A DNA stretch of 64,000 nt, taken from assembly GCA_965208965.1 (NCBI GenBank), contig OZ242384.1, positions 1,426,001 through 1,490,000 on the forward strand, written 5' to 3'. Origin of the DNA: Bin5 sp965208965 (GTDB lineage: Bacteria > Chloroflexota > Anaerolineae > Caldilineales > Caldilineaceae). The notes beneath the pieces are model-generated. The model had not been told where the DNA came from and did not search any database. It saw nothing but the letters and a program-made list of their open reading frames with translations. Positions 1 through 7,400 of the stretch are shown here, piece by piece. How positions within the stretch are numbered: the stretch's first letter is position 1; every line of letters starts with the position of its first letter. The position numbers were made by a program, and so were the translations under genes.

Positions 1-1890
1 TTCTGTCAACCATGAGTTTCGTTTGTCGGGTTTTATCGTCTTCCACTCGATATTTCCATACTGATCTTTGGCATCAAGGTAGCGGTACTTCTCTTCCTTG
101 CGCCAAAACTCATCGACACGCGCGTAGTATATGCCGGGCTGGGAACCCATCTCGCCGTTCTTCTTGACGAGGAAGTTGATGCTCACCCCGACTTGAATGC
201 CAAAGACGTTGTGCGTTGTGCCGGAGAGCTTCGGATTCTTGCGCACGTTCCCGCCCAGATCGAGAATATAGATGGAATCGAAATCATCGGCGAGATGTTT
301 GCGCATCCCATCAAAGGCAATAGCGTCCAGAAAACTGTTGTTGGTTATGAAGGCGACTACCCCCTCCTGGTCGATACGGTCCGCGGCCCAGCGGACCGCC
401 TTCACATACGGATCGGAGAGCTTGTTCTTAAGCGTTGCCTTGGAGTCCTTTACATACGTATCCTGGACCCGCCCATCCATCGTCTCGTACTTACGGTTCT
501 GGTTGTTGTCATTCTCGTTGGCCTGGCCCATGTTGTAAGGCGGGTTTCCGATCACCACGAACATCGGCGTCCGCTTCTGACTTTCCACCCGCTGCGTATT
601 CTCCGGCGCAAACAGAGGCAGCTGCCGGTCCTCGGCCAGGTCGAAGGTGTCGACCAGGCAGATGCCCTCGAACGGTTCATAGACGCCGGTGGCGTCGAAG
701 TACTCATGCTCGATGTTCATGCTGGCGATGTAGTAGGGCAGCAGCATGACTTCGTTGCAGTGCAACTCCTCCTTGTACTTGCGCTCCAGCGCGGTGCGGG
801 GGATCTCGCGCATCATGCGCACGATGAAGTTGCCGGTGCCGACGAAGGGGTCGATGAGGTGCACGCCCTCGTCCGCCAGCGACCGGCCGAACTCCCGCTC
901 CAGTATCGCGGCGACGCTTTTCACCATGAAGTCGACGACCGGCTGGGGCGTGTAGACGATGCCGTGGGTATCCGCCACCTTGACGGAAAAGCCCTGGAAA
1001 AACTGCTCGTAAACGGTGTTGAGAAAGTGCTGCTTGTGGGAAAAGTCGTGGATTGTCGCGGCCGTGCGCTCGATGGCAATGTAAAAGCGGTCCAGGCTGC
1101 CCAGGAAATCGGCGCGGCTGAATGACTGCGACGTGAGGGCGTGGATCACGCTCTCGATCTCGCTGGCAATCACGTTGCGGTGGGTGAAGTCGGGGTTGTT
1201 GAAGACGGTGCGGAAGAGGCGCTCGGTGAGGAGGTGCTGGATCAACATCTCTTCGACCGCCTCCTCCGAAAGATTCGGGTTGATCGACTGGCGGCACTTG
1301 TCCAAGAAACCTGCAAAGGCGGTGGTGAAGGCCGGATTGCCGCGCCGTTCCTGCTGAATCAGCTGCGCCAGGCCCTGGCCGATGTCGGCCACCCTGTCCT
1401 TGAACTGGGCGACGGCCTCCTCCCAGGCGGCGTACTCCTGCGGGCGGTAGGCGAAGAAGGTCCGGAGCGTCTCGATCAGCCGCCCTGCGTCGGTCAGGTC
1501 GGCGTCGAGCGTCATGCGCCCGTTCTGCCAGAGGATGGCGCGCTGGGGCGTCTGGAAGAGGATGTTGTCGCTCGGGTAGCCGGCCGCGAACTTGCGCTCG
1601 ACCTCGACGGGCAGGTCGTCGTCGATGTCCTTGGCTTCCCAGTAGCCGTGCGTGAGGCGGAAGTTGTCGATCAGGGCGCCGTCGACGACGATGCGTTTGG
1701 CACGCCGCGTGCTGATTGCGTGTTCGGGGACGAGGGTCCAGCCGCACTGTCGGGCGCAGTGTTCGAGGAGGGTCTGGAAGGCGGCGCGCACCGCGGTTTC
1801 GTGGGTGATGCCGAGCTGGGCGAACTGGTCGAGGGCGGCGTAGTAGGTCTTGACGGGCTTGTGGGTTGGTTTGAGGTTGAGGGTGGGCAT
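1..1890 (-). CDS. Nuclease-N6-adenine methyltransferase restriction enzyme (type IIG/ISP-like), C-terminus off the window
   Basis: The minus-strand frame is open from the ATG at 1890 to base 1, giving 630 codons without a stop, so the 3' part lies outside the window. Residues about 1-130 look like an Mrr/PD-(D/E)xK nuclease domain, with an acidic residue followed by YWEAKD near residue 85. A helical linker (about 150-290) leads into an amino-methyltransferase core with motif I DPFVGTGNF (about residue 350) and catalytic NPPYNMGQ (about 465). The target-recognition region would lie in the missing part. Such single-chain enzymes cut and methylate DNA using one specificity domain. I see no helicase motor between nuclease and methylase, so the plan is closer to Eco57I-type IIG than to LlaBIII-type ISP. 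A good promoter lies just upstream. Family assignment is by motif recognition only; the nuclease active site is less certain than the methylase. Confidence 0.88.
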   Translation of the reverse strand, partial: MPTLNLKPTHKPVKTYYAALDQFAQLGITHETAVRAAFQTLLEHCARQCGWTLVPEHAISTRRAKRIVVDGALIDNFRLTHGYWEAKDIDDDLPVEVERKFAAGYPSDNILFQTPQRAILWQNGRMTLDADLTDAGRLIETLRTFFAYRPQEYAAWEEAVAQFKDRVADIGQGLAQLIQQERRGNPAFTTAFAGFLDKCRQSINPNLSEEAVEEMLIQHLLTERLFRTVFNNPDFTHRNVIASEIESVIHALTSQSFSRADFLGSLDRFYIAIERTAATIHDFSHKQHFLNTVYEQFFQGFSVKVADTHGIVYTPQPVVDFMVKSVAAILEREFGRSLADEGVHLIDPFVGTGNFIVRMMREIPRTALERKYKEELHCNEVMLLPYYIASMNIEHEYFDATGVYEPFEGICLVDTFDLAEDRQLPLFAPENTQRVESQKRTPMFVVIGNPPYNMGQANENDNNQNRKYETMDGRVQDTYVKDSKATLKNKLSDPYVKAVRWAADRIDQEGVVAFITNNSFLDAIAFDGMRKHLADDFDSIYILDLGGNVRKNPKLSGTTHNVFGIQVGVSINFLVKKNGEMGSQPGIYYARVDEFWRKEEKYRYLDAKDQYGNIEWKTIKPDKRNSWLTE

Positions 1891-1926
1891 TTTATTCGCC
1901 TGATGAAAAATGGTAGCGTTGACTAT

Positions 1927-1955
1927 AACATAGTACTGCGTTCGCTGCTGGTCAA
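1927..1955 (-). promoter_or_regulatory. Sigma-70-like promoter of the restriction enzyme gene
   Basis: Read on the minus strand, TTGACC (1955-1950) and TATGTT (1932-1927) are separated by exactly 17 bases, 37 bases upstream of the ATG at 1890. The region also lies upstream of the divergent gene at 1981. Confidence 0.5.
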
Positions 1956-1980
1956 TAGGGTAGGAGGACGAATCAAGTAT

Positions 1981-2368
1981 ATGGCGCGCTTGTTGGAAAT
2001 TTCAGAATTGGATGCGTTTGCAAAGACCAGAAGCATTCCTGAAAGCGCGATTTCAGATGAGATCCTTACCGAAGTAAAAAAGCTTCGCGAGAAGGAACAG
2101 CTTGAAGTCTGGATTCAAGAATTAATCGGTTCCCACGATAAGACTCCCCACGGGCCAACCATATTAGCTCCGCCAGAGTGCGTGGATTACAGTCAACAGT
2201 TCCAAAATGTGATGGCGTTTTTTCACAATCTTTTCCTAAGTGTATACGTCCGAAGTATTCTTGAATGAACGAACTCCGGAAAATCGCGCATGGCTATTCG
2301 ATCGCAATCTAACCGATCTGAAAGATGCTTTGCGGAAGCTGGATTACGAAAGAGAAAAGCTGTTGTAA
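1981..2368 (+). pseudogene. Frameshifted small gene divergent from the restriction enzyme
   Basis: A reading frame starts at ATG 1981, 13 bases after a strong AGGAGG, and runs 95 codons to a stop at 2268. It is rich in charged residues and contains a GSHDKTPHGPT segment. The last eight codons look aberrant. The +1 frame, which opens only after a stop at 2237-2239, continues with protein-like sequence (YTSEVFLNERTPENRAW and a Lys/Asp-rich tail) to a stop at 2368. The simplest reading is one gene of about 128 codons broken by a single-base indel near 2240-2268. I do not recognise the family. The position next to a restriction enzyme suggests a helper, specificity or defence protein, but that is context only. 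Confidence 0.4.
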
Positions 2369-2506
2369 TACCTTTCGTGGTCTAGCGATTGGGGCCTACC
2401 ATACGGAGCTTAGTCGCAGGTTGATGAATTCACATATTGACATTCGGTCTTGTATCCCTATAATGGCTTCACCTTCAAGCGAAGAATTGAGGAAATTGGG
2501 GCTGGA

Positions 2507-3154
2507 ATGAGTGACCTGAAACTGTGGCTTCATGCAGTAAGCGTTTCTATCGTAGCGCGAGAGCCGACACTGGCGCTTATAACCCACGACTTCCTCGTCA
2601 AGAGAAACATTGTACCTAAAGAGTGGAAGCCGCTTATCAGCAGTAACATTTCAGATGTTGCCAGTTCGATAGCTTATGACAACCAGGTTAACATCGACTT
2701 GGATCGGAGTAGGATCACTTTTTCTCAGATTTGTGCATCAGGTATTGATTTTGAACCAGAAATATTCGATCTGGCGGCTACATATCTAAGGAGAACTAGA
2801 AAAGTTCCTTACCACAGCATTGGTCTGAGATGGGAAATCCTGACCTATTTTGACGATCCTCAGGAATGGCTTCACAAACATTTCAGCCATCCCGACAGGA
2901 TACTGCCAGACAACTACTACCTGGAACCACGATATATCGTTATCGATGATGACTGCGATTTGCAGATCTCTTTTCATGTTGTGGATATTACGCCTTCCGG
3001 TCAAGATCAGCCTTTAGAGGCTATAGCAATCCAGGCAACCATTGAGGTTGCCAATTTATCAGACACAAATCGTCCAATAAGACTCACGAATCAGTGGCGG
3101 CGGTTTCGGGACTGGATTCAAGAGTCAGTAACAACGATTCTAGAGAGCGCATGA
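2507..3154 (+). CDS. Unrecognised 215-residue protein
   Basis: ATG 2507 follows a purine-rich stretch; a TTG at 2450 in the same frame is a weaker alternative. The product is soluble with no signal peptide or membrane segment. It mixes helical and strand-like sequence: an N-terminal part ending near SRITF, a VPYHSIGLRWE segment near residue 105, a YIVIDDDCDL strand and a Trp/Arg-rich C-terminal helix. The GLRW segment faintly recalls the TIGR04255 family of sporadic defence-linked proteins, but I would not assign it. Codon use is less GC-rich than in the housekeeping genes here, which fits an acquired gene. The next gene overlaps its stop by ATGA, so the two are translationally coupled. Confidence 0.6.
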   Translation: MSDLKLWLHAVSVSIVAREPTLALITHDFLVKRNIVPKEWKPLISSNISDVASSIAYDNQVNIDLDRSRITFSQICASGIDFEPEIFDLAATYLRRTRKVPYHSIGLRWEILTYFDDPQEWLHKHFSHPDRILPDNYYLEPRYIVIDDDCDLQISFHVVDITPSGQDQPLEAIAIQATIEVANLSDTNRPIRLTNQWRRFRDWIQESVTTILESA

Positions 3155-3465
3155 TGTTGCCAGAGAGAGCAAGTGCTGTTCATTTCGAATATAGAATAGA
3201 ACCTAAAGTCTATACTCGAGATGAGTGGGAATGGCCTGCAAACACTCCCTACCCTTCTCAGGAAGAGACAATTCTGGCATGGCTACGTTCCAACGATCTA
3301 CACAATGAAGCTAACGCTATTGATGACATCATATCGTTGACCTCATTTGACGAAGACGAACCATCGCATTGCCATCAGCCCCCAAGTGTGTCGCGGACAG
3401 GCCTGCATCCAGGGGACTCGCGTCCCCGTGTATCAGATCCTGCGGATGCTTGCCGGCGGCGATAG
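3151..3465 (+). CDS. Short unrecognised protein, probably truncated at its C-terminus
   Basis: The ATG at 3151 overlaps the TGA of the preceding gene (ATGA), a classical coupled pair. The first 70 or so codons look genuine (acidic, with DEWEWPANTPYP and a predicted helix). From about 3355 the frame runs over the DUF433 gene at 3347 in another phase, and the composition changes to a His/Pro/Arg-rich string typical of an out-of-frame read. The original 3' end was therefore probably replaced or deleted when the DUF433 gene came to lie here. Function unknown; it may act with the 2507 gene. Confidence 0.45.
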   Translation: MMLPERASAVHFEYRIEPKVYTRDEWEWPANTPYPSQEETILAWLRSNDLHNEANAIDDIISLTSFDEDEPSHCHQPPSVSRTGLHPGDSRPRVSDPADACRRR

Positions 3466-3568
3466 CGTTGAAGACCTTCTCCGGGAATATCCCTCTGTCA
3501 CGCGCAAAGATATCCTTGCCTGTATTGAGTATGCAGCTTCGCTGGTCGAAGAGCAGGTCTCGATATAG
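3347..3568 (+). CDS. DUF433 domain protein (orphan antitoxin-like)
   Basis: 73 residues from a TTG start at 3347. The whole chain is one DUF433 domain: HRIAISPQVCRGQACIQGTR, then V..IL.MLAGGDS, then a YPSVTRKDI helix and a C-terminal helix ending in a Glu-rich tail. DUF433 proteins are small homeodomain-like DNA binders, usually the antitoxin of a pair whose toxin is a PIN-like (DUF5615) nuclease encoded immediately downstream. No such partner follows: the next 900 bases hold no recognisable gene. It is either an orphan antitoxin or the survivor of a decayed module. The 119-base overlap with the upstream frame is unusual. Confidence 0.8.
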   Translation: MTKTNHRIAISPQVCRGQACIQGTRVPVYQILRMLAGGDSVEDLLREYPSVTRKDILACIEYAASLVEEQVSI

Positions 3569-4466
3569 CTGTTCGCCTCTGGCTAACTCCCCACACTACA
3601 CCGACCGGGTCGCGCATAAGTCCAAACGCCAGATGTCTCCGCTCCTCGTGAGCCATGTCTCAGACACGGGATTCGACACAGCTGATCTTGCCGCTGCGGC
3701 CGTCTGCGTAACGCGCTGAAAGGCCGGCTGCTTTAGGCGATAGCGGGGCGCTATTGGGGATACAGAGGCTCTCTGCTTTGAGGGGGATGCAGGGCGAGGC
3801 AGCTGCGGAGTTCCGGGATTTCGGGTCTTGCGGGGGCGATGGCAAGCAGGACTGGCAGTTCTCAGGATGCGCGGGGATGCAGTTCAGATTTGGGGCGGAT
3901 CCGGGTGCGCCCAGACCAGCGGGCCAGGTGTACAGAGAAGATGCATAGAGGTAGCCGAAAACTCACCACCATTTTGGACTGCGCCGGCGGTGGCAATTCA
4001 TCCCGTGGAGAGGCGAGATTTCCGGCTCCTCAGAATAAGCTACATCTCGGGCCGCAGTTCACTTCTCAGGATATCCCCTAAATCGGGACACGCCCGCTTT
4101 CGGACGTTACGGCGTTACTGTCCACGAACTGCTCCTGCTACGCGACAACATGAACTTCGACGCTTGCGCCCGTTTCGACGATGGCGATTACCGCGACAAC
4201 AGTGATAACATTCGACTCGTCCTGGATGCGGCCTGTAAGGCCGGCCACGCCGCGCTGGGGACTTGGCCGCGGCATGGGACGCGCGCTGCTCACCCTGGGC
4301 GACGACGTCTTTCATGTCATCGGGGGCGATGAAAACGCGGCGCGCCTCACCGGACAGACCCCGTTATTTGTACTATTTGCGCCGTGCTGTCCCTGACTTA
4401 ATTTTTCAAACAGGCTTCAACGTTCACGCGCCCGGTTCACCGCGGCGCCCGACTGAATGTTGAAAC
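3569..4466. other. Gene-poor region of about 900 bases
   Basis: No reading frame here has a believable start, ribosome site and composition together. A stretch around 4114-4270 (+ strand) reads as protein-like in one frame, with NMNFDACARFDDGDYRDNSD followed by a plausible helix, but has no clear start and degrades afterwards. It may be the relic of a gene. No RNA gene or terminal repeat was seen. The end abuts the 3' end of the large minus-strand gene. Confidence 0.5.
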
Positions 4467-7400
4467 TCAGGGCTTGCAGAACGAGGGAACGGTCGCGTCG
4501 CCGAACACCTCCCCAACCAGCTTGGCGGCTGCCGGATCGTAGTCGGCGAGCTTCGAATAGGTCGTTGCCAGAGAGGGTGGGAGGGATTCGAGAAACCAAT
4601 ACATCGTTGTCTCAGCCCAGTATTCGGTGGCATTCGTTGACGCGTACAGATCTTTCCAGCGGTCTGCGTCCAGTGCAGCCCGGTACGCGGCCTCCAGCCG
4701 TGAACTGAACTCTTGACCGTTGGATTGCAGCTTCATCGCGGCCTCCACCAAGTGAGCAAACTCGTGGATCAGAGACTTGCACAATCCGGCCCCATCCGGT
4801 ACACCTGCCACCAAGTTGTTGGGAGCCTGCCAGGCATATGCCGTCGAAAGAGTTGGGGGTATCCCCCTGAATTCCGGCAGTTGGTGGACGGTTCCGCGCT
4901 CCTCGTTGTATATGGCGACCCGGGCGCGGTTGGCAGCCATGGTTGCAAGCAGGTCGGTCCGGCTGGAGAGCATACCGGTGATAATCTCCCGCGCCTGAAT
5001 CAATTTTTCATCGGCCACCTCAGAGGGGGCGACCACGGCCGGTCCGCCTGCCCCCAGATACTTCTGATAGAATATATTGAGTCCGAGCGACAGGGGGGGA
5101 GGTGGAAACCGCTCCGCGGTCAGGGTCGCGTTCACCCGCTTCGACCAGTTGCCCGATACGTCGTTGGCGTCCACCGCGCGGACTTGGTAGATGTACCGTC
5201 TCCCTGTCTGAAGTCCGGGGTGGGTGTACGACCTACTTGTCAGGACGCCGCCGATGCGGCCCCACTTGCGGATGATGCTGTCCCACGCCCAGAGTTCATA
5301 GCTGGCGGCGTCCGCCACCGCCCCCCACGTGAGCGTGATCTGCTGGGCGTCGGCGTCGGCGGTTGCCGCCAGGTTCTGCGGCCTTCCCGGCAGGGTCACG
5401 CCTGTGCAGGACGGCAGATTCAAGCTCTTCACGCGGGCGGCTACAACAGCATTTAAATAGGACAAGTCGGAGCCTTCAGGCAGGCATAACCGATTGCCTG
5501 CGAGGTACAGATTTTCTAGGCTGGTGAGGGCGCTCAGATCGGGGACCGGCCCAGTCAACTGGTTGCGACCTATGACCAGCCCTCTCAGGTTGGTGAGGGC
5601 GCTCAGATCGGGAATCGTCCCGGTCAACTGGTTGCCTTGGAGCAACAGATTCTGCAGGTTGGTGAGGGCGCTCAGAGCGGGAATCGTCCCGATCAACTGG
5701 TTATCGGCGAGGTGCAGCCATCTCAGGTAGGTGAGGGCGCTCAGAGCGGGAATCGTCCCGGTCAACTGGTTGCGGGCGAGGTCCAAATAGCCCAGGTTGG
5801 TGAGAACGTTCAGAGCGGGAATCGTCCCGGTCAACTGGTTGACGCCGAGGTCCAGATGGGCCAGCTTGGTGAGGGCGCTCAGAGCGGGAATCTGCCCGGT
5901 CAACTGGTTGCCTTGGAGCAACAGCGCGCCCAGCTTGGTGAGAGCGCTCAGATCGGGGATCGACCCGCTCAACTGGTTATGGGCGAGGTTCAGAAATTGC
6001 AGGTTGGTGAGGGCGTTCAGGTTGGGAATCGTCCCGCTCAACTGGTTCAATTGGAGGTACAGCGCGCTCAGGTTGGTGAGGGCGTTCAGGTTGGGAATCG
6101 TCCCGCTCAACTGGTTGCGGGTGAGGGCAAGAGTGCTCAGGTTGGTGAGGGCGCTCAGATCCGGGATCTGCCCGTTCAAATGGTTGTAGGCGAGGTTCAG
6201 GGATCTCAGCCTGGTGAGGGCGCTCAGGTCGGGAATCGAACCGGTCAATCCGTTGTCTCTGAGGTCCAGTCCAGTCACGCGTCCTCCGCTACCGGTGGTA
6301 ACGCCGTACCAGGTCGAGAGCGGCGCGTCGGTCAGCCAGTTGTCGCTGCGCTTCCAGTTGGCGCCGTTCGTTGCCTCGTAGAGCGCGACCAGCGCAGCCC
6401 TGTCAGCGGGCGCGGTCGTTTGAACTGTCGCCGTGGGTGTGTGCGTGGGCGTAGCCGTCGGCTGCTGATCCTGAAGCTGCGGCGTCGGTGTCGGGGTTGC
6501 TGTTGGCGTGTGCGTAGCCGTTGCAGATGGTGTCGCTGTGGGCGTGTGCGTGGGCGTCGCCGTGGGCATGGGCGTGTGCGTCATCGTAGGCGTCGCCGTC
6601 GCTGACAGGGTCTCGCTTGCGCAGACCGGCAGATTCAGGCTATTCACGTGGGCGGTCACAACGTCATTGAAACCGGACAAGTCCGAGCCTTCAGGCAGGC
6701 ATAACCGGTTGGAGTGGAGACTCAGCCATCTCAGTTTGGTGAGGGCGCTCAGGTCGGGAATCGAACCAGTCAACCGGTTGCTTTGGAGGTACAGCGTGCT
6801 CAGATTGGTGAGGGCGCTCAGGTCGGGAATCGACCCGCTCAACCGGTTGGAGTGGAGGTACAGCGTGCTCAGGTTGGTGAGGGCGCTCAGGTCGGGAATC
6901 GAACCGGTCAACTGGTTGCTTTGGAGGGACAGAGACCACAGGTTGGTGAGGTTCCCCAGGTCGGACGGAATCGTCCCACTCAATCTATTCAATCCCAGGC
7001 TCAACTGTGTCAGGTTGGTGAGGGCGCTCAGGTCGGGAATCGAACCAGTCAACCGGTTGCTTTGGAGGGACAGCGCCCTCAGGTTGGTGAGGGCGCTCAG
7101 GTCGGGAATCGAACCACTCAACTGATTGTTAGAGAGATACAGCTCTCTCAGATTGGTGAGGGCGCCCAGGTCGGGAATCGAACCGCTCAACCGGTTATAA
7201 CCGAGCCTCAGCTCTCTCAGGTTGGTGAGGGCGCTCAGGTCGGGTATCGAACCGCTCAACTGGTTGCTTTGGAGGTACAGCGTGCTCAGGTTGGTGAGGG
7301 CGCTCAGGTCGGGGATCGAACCGCTCAACTGATTGTCAGAGAGATACAGCTTTCTCAGGTTGGTGAGGGCGCTCAGGTCGGGAATCGAACCGCTCAACTG

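Noticed and set aside
704..1747. A 347-codon minus-strand frame rich in Arg, Pro and His
   Set aside because: Same strand but another phase of the restriction-enzyme gene, whose motif-bearing frame is open from 1890 to the window edge.
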